From assembly GCF_029931775.1 (NCBI RefSeq), contig NC_079318.1, positions 78,899,614-78,963,613 on the forward strand: DNA of 64,000 nt. The letters are read 5' to 3'. The position numbers and the translations under genes were made by a program. Positions 10,558 to 23,400 of the stretch are shown in pieces; within the stretch, counting starts at the first letter, position 1, and every line of letters begins with the position of its first letter. This DNA is from Euleptes europaea (Eukaryota > Chordata > Lepidosauria > Squamata > Sphaerodactylidae). The notes under the pieces were generated by a model that was given only the letters and a program-made list of their open reading frames with translations, searched no databases and was not told the origin of the DNA.

Positions 10558-11297
10558 GTAAGGGCAGAGTTTGGGTCCCCTCTGGAGATAAGTAAGGGAC
10601 TTCTGCCCACCAGTGGGGCATAGAGAGACAGAGGAGCTTGAAATTTAACTGGGAAGGATTAATCATTACTGCAGAGATCTGATAAGGCTAGGGCAAAGGC
10701 AGCCTCCTGGAGCTCAGAGCCTGCACTTGGCCACGAATTAGTATGAGGGGCACCAAGAAATACTCTCATGTTATTGACACACCAGACCCCGGCAAATGGG
10801 AGGTAAGATCAAAAGGAGAGGCTTAGGTGGGAATGGCTCACGCCTGCCGCTGGAGACCACAAGCCAGAGTGTCTCAGACTGCCTGGCCGACTGTGTCCAC
10901 AAAGGACAGAATGGGAGGAATGTGATACGGAGGGAAGGGGGAGCTCCGCCAGTATCGCTCTTGTAAATGGAAGCCATTCGTTGCCAGTCTGTGAGGATGA
11001 TCTATGGGAAGTGGTTTACAGTCATACAGGAAAGAGGGCTGTTTCTCGAGAAAGGGCCTCAAGGAAGCATATGCCACAATTGTAGGAGTAAGTTTACTTG
11101 GAAGCTAGCCTTGGTTTATTTTGATAGCCCTTCTAAGTAAGTGTGTTGAAGATGGTGGTTTTTAGTAATGGGTCCCACGTACCTGTCTGAAGCACCATCT
11201 GCTTTGGTCTGTGTGAGGGGCCTTCACTCCGTAGAAGAACACATGCTTTGCATGTGGAAGAGTCCCAAATGTAACTTTGGGCATATCCAGTTCAAAT

Positions 11298-11531
11298 GTT
11301 GTGGTGGTTAAGAGCGGCAGACTCTAATCTGGTGAACCGTGTTTGTTTTACCACTCCTCCAACCAAAGCCTGCTGGGTGACGTTCGGCCAGTCACAGTTC
11401 TCTCAGAAGTCTCTCAGCCCCACCTACCTCACAAGGTGTCTGTTGTGGGGAGGGGAAGGCAATTGTAAGCAGCTTTGAGACTCCTTAAAGGTAGAGAAAA
11501 GCGGGGTATAAAAACCAACTCTTCTTCTTCT
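11298..11531 (+). repeat. Sauria-type SINE
   Basis: 'gtggtggttaagagcggcag' (A box region), 'ctcagccccacctacctcac', 'tgtctgttgtggggagggga' and the Bov-B-like tail 'agagaaaagcggggtataaa' ending in (cttctt). Lacks the duplicated central block seen in other copies. Confidence 0.85.
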
Positions 11532-11590
11532 TTGCCCAAGACCTTGCAGAGTGGCAGCCAGCCAGAGCAGACAATAGAGGGACCAATGAA

Positions 11591-11801
11591 TAGGGTTGCC
11601 AACCTCCAGGTTGTAGCTGGAGATCTCCTGCTATTACAACTGATCTCCAGCCAATAGAGATCAGTTCACCTGGAGAAAAACGTCCACTTTGGCAAGTGGA
11701 TTCTATGGCATTGAAGTCCCTCCCCTCCCTTAAACCCTGCCCTCCTCAGGCTCTGCTCCCAAAACCTCCTGCTGGTGGCGAAGAGGGACCTGGCAACCCT
11801 G
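11591..11801 (+). mobile_element. hAT-type MITE, TAGGGTTGCCA family
   Basis: Complete copy with inverted ends 'tagggttgcc' and 'ggcaaccctg'. The 8-bp target duplication is perfect: ccaatgaa at 11583-11590 and 11802-11809. This is the hallmark of hAT transposition. Confidence 0.92.
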
Positions 11802-12503
11802 CCAATGAATGGCCTTTCTCAGTAGAAGGCCTCTCTGCATATGTCTGTCAAGCCATTACCTAGAAGTTCATCTGGAGCTGCTTTCCGTTTGCAGTTATTT
11901 GCCTGTGCATGCGAGGAGTGTTGCGTTATCTTTCATACTATGGAAACTTCATAAACAAAGTTTTATTTACATACAGTTAATTGGAATGGCTGTCTATCTG
12001 TTGGTTTCTCTTTGAATGTCTCTCTGGTTGTTAATTTCAATTTATGCATCTGAAGAAACGAGGTCAAAGTCCTGAAAGCTTTCTCTGGAATAAACCCGAA
12101 TAGTCTTAAAGGTGCCCTTTCATTTTTGTTTCACACTGGATTGGCAGTATCAAAATCAAACAAAAATAGAAAATGAATGAGCGGATTCAATTGTGATCTG
12201 ACTTGAGGAGATGAAGCATTGGCATCCATGGCCCATGTGTGTTTGGGCATAACTGCGTATAGGGCAATGAGAGTCTGTTTGGTTCTACGAAGCACGAAAG
12301 ACAACTGGCTGCTTCCGCATAGAGATTTTGGCTTCCACTTTGACTTCCAAACTGGAGCATTCCCCCCACCCCCATCATCCATACAACATAATCTAATTGT
12401 CCTCTTTCCAGGTGTTCCCTGCCCTGAGGTAGCTTCATTAGCAGCCAGGTAGTTTCTGGACTCAATTCAAAGGACTGGGATTAATCACCAAAATCCTCTA
12501 ATG

Positions 12504-12689
12504 CAGGGGTGTTGAACTCAATTGTTATGAAGGCCGGATACGACACAAATGTCAATTGATTGGGCCGGGCCATGCCCCGCCAGCCCAGATTGAGAGAGGG
12601 GGTGGTGTTTGCCTGGGCTGGGTTGCCGGCTGGATAGCAGCTCTCAAGAGGCCGGATGCTGCCCTAAGTCCTTATGTTTGACACCCCTG
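12504..12689. mobile_element. hAT-type MITE, CAGGGGTGTYRAAC family
   Basis: 186 bp with inverted ends 'caggggtgttgaactca' and 'gtttgacacccctg'. A perfect 8-bp target duplication ctctaatg lies at 12496-12503 and 12690-12697. The interior includes 'gggccgggccatgccccgcc'. Different terminal sequence from the TAGGGTTGCCA family. Confidence 0.9.
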
Positions 12690-12847
12690 CTCTAATGTCT
12701 TCTGACAGCATTTCTTTGTGTATGAACCCCCGCCCTGTTTCAAGATCATCTGAGAGTGCCCTCCTCCCCATGGCTAACAGCCAAACCAGCTTCCTGGAAG
12801 CCACAAAAACCTTCTTGTGCTCTCTGGGGTGCTTCAGATCGGGCTTT

Positions 12848-13120
12848 GGACCCTGGAGAACCGGGTTTGATTCCCCGCTCCTCCACGTGAGTGGCGGAGG
12901 CTAATCTGGTGATCTGGATTTGTTTCCCTGCTCCTACACATGAAGCCAGCTGGGTCACCTTGGGCAAGTCACAGCTCTATTAGAGCTCTCTCAGCCCCAC
13001 CTATCTCACAGGGTGTCTGTTGTGAGGAGGAGAAGGGAAGGTGATTGTAAGCCGGTTTGAGTCTCCCTTAAGTGGTAGAGAAAGTCGGCATGTAAAAACC
13101 AACTCTTCTGCTGCTGCTGC
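12848..13120 (+). repeat. Sauria-type SINE, 5'-truncated
   Basis: Starts within the head ('ccctggagaaccgggtttga') and carries the second near-copy of that block ('ctaatctggtgatctggatt'), the 'ccccacctatctcacagggt' block and the tail 'gtaaaaaccaactcttctgc' ending in a (ctg)n-like run. Confidence 0.85.
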
Positions 13121-13479
13121 TTGGGCTGCAAAGGTTTAACTCTCCTTCTTCTTCTGCTTCTGCTTCCGCTTGTGGGCTGCAAAGGTTTAACCCTGGCTAG
13201 TTTAAATGCTACACCAGACGTTTTATGATCGGGTTACTTTTATGATATGCCCCCCGCCCCATATCATTGGTTTTGTCTTTTATTCCATTTGTTGTTAGTG
13301 TAAAAAAGTGCACAGAAATGTATTCTTCACAGATGACAGGAATCCAGATCCTACCACCATCCCCTTCTTTGGTAGTTAATGTCAACAATAACCATTCATC
13401 AAAGTAGCCATATCTCTTTGAATTAGAAGGTTCACACTTTCTAGTAAATTTTCTCCCCTCCCATCAAGGAATTAAGAGC

Positions 13480-13655
13480 AGTATACATGGCTCTCTATGC
13501 CTCATTTTATCTTCACATCAGCTCTGTGAGGTAGTTTAGGCTGAGAAAAAGTGACAGGTCCAAGGTTATTCAGCAAGTGTAATGATAAGAGTCAGGGTCT
13601 GAACCCAAATCTTCTAGATCCTAATCGAATGCGCTGACTACTATGCCACAGTGGC
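13480..13655 (-). repeat. old tRNA-derived SINE
   Basis: Reverse copy: 'gctctgtgaggtagtttagg' through 'ctgaacccaaatcttctaga' to 'atgccacagtggctt'. Internally diverged. Confidence 0.6.
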
Positions 13656-13797
13656 TTTTGTAGCCGTCTTGGCTCAGGGACCCGATTCCACTTGCCTCTT
13701 GTTCAGACAGACAGTTATGCCACACAACCCTAACCATACCCCTTTGGGTGGTTGGGTCCAGGCTGGGCTGAATTCTATGAGGGCTCTTCACCCAACT

Positions 13798-14006
13798 TAG
13801 GGTTGCCAACCTCCAGGTAGTAGCTGGAGATCTTCTGCTATTACAACTGATCTCCAGCCGATAGAGATCAGTTCACCTGAAAAAAATGGCCACATTGGCA
13901 ATTGGACTCTATGGTGCTGAAGTCCCTCCCCTCCCCAAACCCCACCCTCCTCAGGCTCTGCCCCAAAAACCTCCCGCCGGTGGCAAAGAGGGACCTGGCA
14001 ACCCTA
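13798..14006 (+). mobile_element. hAT-type MITE, TAGGGTTGCCA family
   Basis: Complete copy ending 290 bp before GCKR exon 2. Perfect 8-bp target duplication acccaact (13790-13797 and 14007-14014). Confidence 0.92.
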
Positions 14007-14296
14007 ACCCAACTCCACCTTATTGCCCCCCACACACACTCCAAGTGTGGATCTCTAGATTTGTTCTGGAGATTTGGATGTGGTACCCTATGCAAAATGC
14101 TGTGGACAAATATTTCAAGGGCAGCCATTTCAAGCAGTACTTAGTGTCGGGCTGTAGGTATGATTTTTGGAGTTGTTCGGAGCTTGGCATGTTATTGCTG
14201 CGGTGGCAAGCTAACTGCCTTTGTGCACCATCCTTCTGCTTAGTACTTTCCTCAGGCCCTGACCCTCCCATGACTTCAATGCCTTTTGTCTTCCAG

Positions 14297-14452
14297 TTGG
14301 CCGGTTACGAGGCAGCCCTGCCCATCACAGAAAAGTCAAACCCCATCACCCGAGACATCGACAAAGCTGACCCCGCACAGATTGTCCAACTCCTTAAGGA
14401 CTGTGATGCTGAGATCTTCCAGGAAGAGGATGAGGCCTTGGTCAACTATAAG
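14297..14452 (+). CDS. GCKR: GCKR exon 2
   Basis: 52 codons, phase 0 at both ends, from LAGYEAALPITEK to EEDEALVNYK. Human has SGYEAALPITEKSNP here. Acceptor ttgtcttccag, donor GTAACT. N-terminal cap before the first SIS domain. Confidence 0.96.
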
Positions 14453-17400
14453 GTAACTCACTCTCCCAAGCCGACCATGCTGGAGGGAGGATTAGGATTT
14501 GGCCCATTGCCTGGATCCTGAGCCAGTTTAGACAGTCTTTTCTTGGGATCCGGTGAGCAGAGGCACCTGCCTAGGCTTGCCAGCTTCCAGCTGGGGCCTG
14601 GAGTTCCCCTGGTCTCATTGCCAGACTATAGAGATCAGTTCCAACTTCCTCTGGAGGAAATGGCAACTTTGGAGGGTGAATTCTATGGCATCACACAGCC
14701 CTGTTGAGCTCCCTTCCTTCTCCAAACTCCACCCTCCACAGGCACCATCCCCAAATCTCCAGGAATTTCCTGTACTGGATCTGGCTCATCATCTGATCGT
14801 TGGTAGAATCATAGAGTTGAAGGAACCACCAGGGTCATCTAATCCACCCCCCCTGCACAATGCAGGAAATTCACAACAACCTCTGCCTAGGGTTGCCAAC
14901 TGCCAGGCAGTAGCAGGAGATCGCCTGCTAATTCAACTGATCTCCAGCCGATAGATATCAGATCACCTGGAGAAAAATGGCCCCTTTGGCAATTGAACTC
15001 TATGGCGTTGAAGTCCCTCCCCTCCCCAAACCCCATCCTCCTCAGGCTCCGCCCAAAAAATCTCCTGCCGGTGGCGAACAGGGACCTGGCAACCCTACCT
15101 CCCCCCCACACCCCCAGTGACTAAGGTTGCCAACCTCCAGGTACTTCACCTATGCCCAGAACCAATCAGAGATCCGTTTGAACTCCATAGGGGCACACAG
15201 GTTTCATAAAGGTATCTGTGCCCTTCAGTGTGTCCATTTGCTTTGTTAGCTCCCTCTGGCCTGGGCCTGAAATCAGGGTGAGCTCGATGTTGAGAGATAC
15301 AGCGCTCAAGCCCTTATTGTGTCTCCCTCAGAGGCTGTACAGTGACTCGGTGCTGAAGACCATGATGGACATCATTGTGAAAGTACAAGAGGTGCTGAAG
15401 GTACAGCAGGTGGATGCACACAGCACTGCGTGCATGTTGGTTGAAGTGTGTGTGTGCGGGGGGGAGGGGGCTGGGCTAGGCCCTGCAAGTTTCTTGAGGC
15501 CACCATAATTGAACAAGGCTCCTTTCCCTGCCAGGGTTGTTGAACCCAAAGTCCAGTGAATTCAGTCTGGTTCTTAACTGCAAAACCAGGGAAGACCGTC
15601 TTCTTTGCTCTTGCACAAGGGGACCACCCTGTTCTGCAGACGGTGCTCTGATGGCCAAAAGCATCCACACAAGCTGGGCTCTTCCCACAGTGATTTGCCA
15701 ACTGGTCTATCCTCTACCTGCTTGTTCAGATTTTCTCCTCTTCGCTGATTGCCCAATGGGATTTTTTTTCATACAATGGAAAGAATAGGAGAAAGGCCAT
15801 TTTGAATTTCTTTATTTATTCCTTACTTCTCTCATGACTGGAACAGCTTGGATGACTGAGCCTGGGGGACCCCCTCTGATCTCACACACAGCCTGTGTCC
15901 TGATTGTGAGGCAGCCAAGGGGGACAACAGGGATTCACAAAGCCTGGCTCTATGCTGTAGTAGTAGCCTGTCCCTCTGAGCTTGGTCATAATACCACCAC
16001 CACCCTTCAGCTTTGCAGCACATAGCTGGTGGGTACTTGGGGTAGGGGCCCCCTTCCAGATTGATGCCTTCTGAGTGCTGGTAACCCTACTCACAGTTGG
16101 ACAGATTCTGTGATAAAGTTGGTGAGCTCTGAGGGTTCCACAGTGAGAGCCAGCGTGGTGTAGTGGTTAAGAGCAGTGGTTTGAAGTGGTGGACTCTGAT
16201 CTAGAGAACCGGGTTTGATTCCCCACTCCTCCACATGAGTGGCAGATGCTGACCTGGTGATCTGGATTTGTTTCCCCGCTCCTACACATTAAGCCAGCTG
16301 GGTGACCCTGGGCTAGTCACAGCTCGGTTAAAGCTCTCTCAGCCCCACCTGCCTCACAGTGTCTGTTGTGGGGAGGGGGAGGGAAGGTGATTGTAAGCCG
16401 GTTTGAGTGTTCCTTAAGTGGTAGAGAAAGTCAGCATATAAAAACCAACTCTTCTTCTTCGCTTAATTGCCATACACAGTATCCAAGGTGGAATGCAAGA
16501 ATGAAGTATGCCATGGTGAAAATATGGTGGGGCTACCTGACTGGGGAAGGGGCTGATAAAATTGTCCCAGGGCCTGGCCTATAGCAATAGGGGGCTTCAT
16601 GGAAATTCTAATCCTAAATCTGTATGGGCTGGTTGTGGTTACTCAGTGGAGATAAGAATGACCTCATGTATTTATTTAGTAGGTATTTATTTCCCCCTTC
16701 CTCTAAGGAGCTCAGGGCATTTCCGTTGTTTTGTGCTCCTCCATTTTACCCTTACGACAACGCTGTGAGGTAGGTTAGGCTGAGAGTGAATGACTTGCCC
16801 AAGGTCACCCAATGAGCTTCATGGCAGAGGGGAGATTTCAACCTGGGTTTCCCAGATCCTTGTCCGACACCCTAACCACTGCACCACACTGGAACATCAC
16901 TACTTCACGTGCTCAGAGGTGTCCACATTGCAAGGCACTCAAAACCCAAAGGAGGCAGTGCCCCCTTGTTTCCACGCCTTCACCGAGGGGTGTGTTTTGG
17001 CAGCCACTGCACAGGAGTTGTGCCAGGGCGGGAGGTGCCCCAGAGGAAAGGCTGCAGCTTCCTTGCCAGCAAGCCCCAATAGAGGCAGGAATGGGCGGGG
17101 GTAGGAGAGTCCCACTTTGACATCTCTTTTTGCAGCGTGTGCAAAGGAGCCTGGTGTCAAGATTGGGCCAAGGAGGGGGGCTGGCTCTCATCCATCTTTC
17201 ATCCTCTTCCTTCCCTAGGAACCAGACAACACCCTCATTGTACTGAGCGGTGGTGGCGCTTCTGGCCGGCTGGCCTTTTTCATGGCTGTAAGTTCCCTGT
17301 TTTCACCTCTTTCCCCTCCTCCCTTCTGTGTCTGTTATAGGTAATAATTTTTAAAGTGCCTTAAAATAGATTGTACTAGGGTAGGGTTGCAGGTCCGTAT

Positions 17401-20400
17401 TCGCTACCAGTGGGAGGTTTTTGGGGCAGAGCCTGAGGAGGGTGGGGTTAGGGGAGGGACTTCAATGCCATACAGTCCAGTTGCCAAAGTGGCCATTTTC
17501 TCCAGGTGAACTGATCTATATCAGCTGGAGATGAGTTGTAATAGCAGGAGATCTCCAGCCACCACCTGGAGGTTGGCAACCCTATAGTGGGGTCTCCAAT
17601 GTAAATTGGGGACTACTCTTGGTAGTAGCCCTTAGATGATAAGGATGCCAACCACCAGGTGGTGGCTGGAGATCTCCTGCTATTACAATGGGTATCCAGG
17701 CAACAGACATCAGTTCACCTGGAGAAAATGGCAGTGTTGACAATTGGACTCTATGGCATTATGAAGTCCCTCCCCTCCCCAAACCCTGCCCTCCTCAAGC
17801 TCCACCCCTAAAATCTCCAGGTATTTCTCGACCTGGAGCTGGCAACCCTAACCAACAATCAGGTCATTTCTTGCAGAAAGTATCACCTATGAACTTCAAC
17901 ATTCGGAAGTGGCAGGGTATAAATATCTTGAAAGACAAGATGTGCATACAGGAGTGCTAGAGAACTGCCAGGGAATTGTTACCTTGTCCATGAAGACCCT
18001 TTGAATTGTAGCCTCTTAGTTGGGGGAGTACATGTGGGCCGTATAGCCAGGCTTCTCATTGTCTGTCTGTCTTTCTCTCCCAAGGTGTCCTTTAACAAGC
18101 TTCTGAAGGGCCTGGGGCAGCTGCCACAATATACGTACATTATTGCTGGGGGAGACAGGTGAGGGTGTTTCACAACTGGGGCTGAGAAAAATGGCCACTT
18201 TGGGGATTGGGGTTGCTAATCCAGGGTCTGTGGGACCTCCTTTTGGGGGGTTTGGCCCTGCCAGCTGGATAAAGGATTCTGTTTTGTGTGTGATGGGATT
18301 GGCTGGGGTTCTTGGCTGTGGAATTCCACATCTGAGGGGTTGTAAAGGCCCTCACAGTCACTTTCTTCTTACAGGTCTCTTGTAGCATCACATGAAGGAC
18401 CAGAGGACAGCGCACTCCTGGGCATAGAGGATCTGAACAAGGTGAGACTGTTGCGATGAGGTGTGTGTGTGTATAAGGCACAGAATAGTCTATAGGGTTG
18501 CCAACCTCCAGGTACTAGCTGGAGATCTCCTGCTATTACAATGGATCTCCAGCTGATAGAGATCAGTTCACCTGGAGAAAATGGCCACTTTGGCAATGGG
18601 ACTCTATGGCATTGAAGTCCCTCCCCTCCCCAAACCCCACCCTCCTCAGGCTCTGCCCCAAAAACCTCCCGCCAGTGGCAAAGAGGGACCTGGCAACCCT
18701 AGTGGTCTACCAGCATCTCGACCCAAGTAGTCCTGATCCCCAGAAGTGGCATACAGAGAAGCCTGTCTGATGTGCAGATTCTGACCAAGAGAACCCCGAT
18801 GGTAACCCTAGGGCCTACTGCCCTACTGTCTTTCCCATGCAGAGCATGTCCACACTGTGAAGCTATATAGCACTCAAGGCCCCAACAAGCAAAGACCTGT
18901 TTTTAGAAAGGCAGAAGTAATTGGGCCAACGTTGTCATGTACAAAAGGTGCAAACAGTAGTAGAGCAACATACACTGACCTGGATAATGCAGGCAGCTCG
19001 ATCTCATCAGATCTCAGAAGCTAAGCAAGATCAGCCCTGGTTAGTATTTGTATGGGAGACCACCAAGGAATACCAAGTTCACTATGCAAAGCCAGGCAAT
19101 AGCAAACCACCTTTGAACATCTCTTCCCTTGAAAACCCTATGGAGTCGTCATAAGTCAGCTGCAACTTGATGGTGGGGGGAAGGTTGGGAGGGGCCGTGG
19201 CTCAGCTAGTAGAGCATCTGCGTGGTATACAGAAGGTCCCAACTTCAATCCCTGGCATCTCCAGTTTAAATAAAGGATCAGGAAGTAGATTTTGTAGAAG
19301 ACCTCTGCCTGAGACCCTGAAGAGCTGCTGCCAGTCTGAGTAGGCAATACTGACTTTGATGGACCAAAGGTCTGATTCATTATAAGGCAGCTTCACATGT
19401 GTTCACACATATGATCATTGCCATAAGGATTCCCAGTAGTAATCTGTAGGATTGTTTATAACACCACACCACCAGGTACACAACACAATGACGGGGATTC
19501 ATGTGGCAGAGAGTTCCTTCCCACTCCCCCATCATACCATACAGCAAAGATGGAATGAGATGAAGAACTCTTCCTGGATAGGTGAGGAGGGCTGGCACAG
19601 CAGATGCTCTCTGGCAGCAAGGAGTGACACACACACCCCTGCCTTTTCTCACTCAGGTCTGCGAAGGGAAGAAGAAAGTCATTTTCTTTGGGATCTCCTG
19701 TGGCTTGTCGGTGAGACGCTCATTCAGGGGTTGGGAGGAGGGAGGGGCTGTTCAAGGCTCCTAATTGGTACCAGGAGGAGTGGAAAGGAGTCCCTAGTCT
19801 ATGGAGGAATGCAGGGAGGAGGAGAAGGAGGAGGAAGAAGAAGAGTTTTATATGCCACCTTTCTCTACCCTTTAAGGAGAATCAAACCTGCTTACAATCT
19901 CCTTCCCTTCTTCTCCCCACAACAGACACCTTGTGAGGTAGGTGGGGCTGAGAGAGTTCGGAGAGAACTGTGACTAGCCCATGGTCACTACTCAGGACCC
20001 TGCTCAGTACCCACAGATCTTCTCAGGACCCTTTCTAAAACTATGCTGCAGGGGCAGTGGATGCCAGAGCCAAGGAAGCCCTTCCCCCTTGGACTTAGCT
20101 CCTTCTCATCTTCCAAGTGGCTCCCACTTCTGCCTCCTTGCCCCCAACTGCTTGCTAGCCCAGGCTGGGCTTCCTTCAAGGAAGCTTGGGGATTCAAAGG
20201 GAGGGAAGTCTCGTGGGTAACTTGGCCACAGCACACTCCTCTTTCACCGCTGGTAGACAGCTGCACCAGTAAGCTGTTGCCTTATGGGGCATGTGCCAAT
20301 TTCTGAGTTCCCCATATTGGAGATCCAGATTTATAAAAGGAAATATGGATGGAAAAGGGGAGGGTGGCATGATCCTGGATTGGATATTATGGGGGGATAC

Positions 20401-23400
20401 GTGTGTGGCTCTAGGACCATTATGATATTGAAGCATCTGTTTGCAGCGGGGCAGGAGAGGGACAGTATGGTGGTGTCTCACTGGCTTGGTTTGGCTTATG
20501 ACAGGCCCCCTATGTGGCTGGGCAGCTGGACTTCTGCATGAACAACCTGGACATCTTTGTTCCGGTGCTGGTGGGATTCAACCCAGTCTCAATGGCCAGG
20601 TAAGGAGGCAGAGAAGGGTGTACTGGAAACAATGGCTTAGCAGTCGAGGTGCCCAGTCTGCCAACAAGGGTTGAGGTCTTTCCTGATCCTGGTACCCAAG
20701 TCCAGACTTGGCTTAGAAGGTATGCTCAACAGGCCCCTTTAGCCTGGAAGATATGGAGCCTGCATACTTAACTGTTTTCTCACATGGCCTCTGATCTACT
20801 TGGGTGCTCTCCCCAGAATGAGAATGGGGGTAGGGGGGGTAGGGCTGCTGGTGGCCTGGTAGGTTGTATGAACTTGAAGCTGCTTTATACTGAGTCAGAC
20901 CAGTGATCCATCAAGGTCCTGACTCTGTCAGGAGCTCTTCAGGGTGTTTCACATCACCTACTACCTGATCCTTTTAACTGGCGGTATCAGGAATTGAACC
21001 TGGGACCTTCTGCATGCAAAGCTGGTGCTCTTTTGCTGAGCTAAAGCCTCTCCGTTGTTAGCCTTATACCTCAAGCAGCTGCTCCATCTTGCCCTCCTTC
21101 TGAACTCTTCTTAATTGACTGGGATCTAACTGGGGAGCCCCTAAACTGCTGCTAGTGAAAAATGTCCCCTGGGCACCATGTGGGGGGCCTAGTCTCACTT
21201 AGGGTTGCCAACTCTGGGTTGGGAAATTCCTGGAGTTCTGGGAGTGGAGCATGGAGAGGGCGAGGTTTGGGGAGGGGAGGGACCTCACTGAGATTTAATG
21301 CCATAGAGTCCACCTTCCAAAGCAGCCATTTTCTCCGGGGGAACTGATCTCTGTTGTCTGGAGATCAGTTGCAATTTTGGGAAATCTCTAGGTCCCACTT
21401 GGAGGATGGCAACCCTAGTCTCACTCCAGATGTGGGGAAGTCTCCCAGCTTAATAGCCTCCTGTCAGCCAGCCTGGTTTGCCTTCCACCTGAAAAGTCTG
21501 AGAACATTTTAATGTGCATTTCTTCTAACTAGCTGATGGATATTAAGGGCCATGTTCAAATATTTACTTCATTTATACACTGCTTTTCTCCCCAGTAGGG
21601 ACCCATAGCAGCCCCAAACTCTCTATTCTCCTCCATTTTATTCTCACAATAACCCAGTAAGTTAGGTGATGCTAGGGTCACCATCCTCCACTGGAGATCT
21701 CCCAGAATTACAACTGATGTCCAGGTGATAGAAATCAGTTCCCCTGGAGAAAATGGCTGCTTTGGGGAGTGGACTGTATGGTATTATACCCCACTGAGGT
21801 CCTTTCCCTCCCCAAACCCTGCAGGTTCCACCCTCAAATTTCCCAACCCAGAGTGGGCAACCCTTGGCTGAGAGTTCATGATTAACGGCCTGGCCCAAGT
21901 CACCCAGTAGGTTTAATTGGCAGAGTTGGGAATCTGGGTTTCCCAGATCCTGGACTGACATTCTAAACACTACATCATACTGGTTCTCTCAGTTTTTAAA
22001 AGAAATTAACAATGTCCTTTAAAAAATGAGGCAAGTCTCATAAGGGAGGACATCCTCCTTGAAAAGATGTCAGACTGTGGCCTAGACGAGCCAGTCTGTG
22101 ACCCAAAGGGCTGCAGCAGAGCATTGTGAAAAGATCCAGGGCGAAAGGCCTTTGTCTCCTCTTATCTCTCAGCCCTTCCCACCCCACATCTCCCCACAGG
22201 AATGAGAAGATAGAAGATTTTCACTCCACCTTCCGACAGGTGGCCGAGCGGATGGAGAAGCTGCAGGAATCCCACAAGGCCTTCATCCTCAACCCCGCCG
22301 TTGGGGTAGGTGATGAGCAAGTGTGCAGAGGAGCTTCTTCCTATGAGCTTCCATCTGTGCAAGCTTAGGACAGGGGAGGCGACAGCTGGCAATATTTGGA
22401 TTTGTTTCAAATCTTCAGTCTGGTAGCAGAGATCGGCATTTGGGGCGAAAGCTTGGCAGGCATTGGAACGCTTCCACCCCCAGCATCTGCCAGTCCACCC
22501 TCACTTCCGGCTTGGGCAATCAGCCCTTACCCAAGCAAGAGAGGACCAGCCCTGCTCAGAAGCTAGGAGGGAAGTTGTTTTGGTTGAGGCAAGCCCGCTG
22601 TTCCAACTAGAAATCCCTCACTGCTTCTCAACTCGCTCCCTCAAGCATGTTACAAGATACTGTTATGAGTGCTCATTTCTCCGAGCAGCAAGAAGTTCCA
22701 GGAACAGCTCTGGGTTAGTTTTCTTTCGATTTCAGTGCATTGGAGAATTGTGGTGGTTGTCTAATGTTTGCTTCATTTGCAAGAATACAAGGCAAAGGGG
22801 CTCTGCAAAGACAGGGCTACAGATCCACTACCCCACAGCAAATCCCAAGAGAGGGAAGGGGCAGAGAGAGATCTAGCAGCCCCAACGTGTTTCAGCCAAG
22901 TCCCTACTGTCTGTCTGCTTCTTTCTGCACCTGTTCTTTAACTGGAGATTCTCTCTTCACACGCACTTCTCTGCCACTTCCCTCGGGTGGGTCATCTTCC
23001 CCAAGCTCCCCTGGATGCTTAAATCGAGCCATCCCCCAACTGGCACCAGCTGAGAAACCACCAGCCGACCATGCGGAGCCATTCCCTTAGCAGGTTGCAT
23101 TTGGCAACGTGGGCTCTAGCCCTCAGAAGCTGATGCTGCGGTAAAGCTGTTGGTTTTTAAGGTGCCACAAGACTCACAAAGGGATGGTTGGCTAGCAGCT
23201 GCAGCAATACAGTGATGGGGAAAATACCTTTGTCAGGACCTGGACTTTCTTGAGCCTGGTTACATGAAATCTGAACTTGCTGATATGTGATAACTTCCAC
23301 AAGAGCCAGCATGGTGTAGTGGTTAAGAGCGGTGGTTTGGAGCAGTGGACTCGAATCTGGAGAACCACGTTTGATTCCCCACTCCTCCACATGAGCAGCA

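Noticed and set aside
18974-19070. 5S rRNA gene
   Set aside because: The first third is missing, several conserved bases are changed and a SINE tail is joined to it.
19452-19973. 173-codon plus-strand open frame overlapping GCKR exon 7
   Set aside because: Exon 7 lies in a different frame, and the right part is a reverse SINE; composition gives no coding signal.
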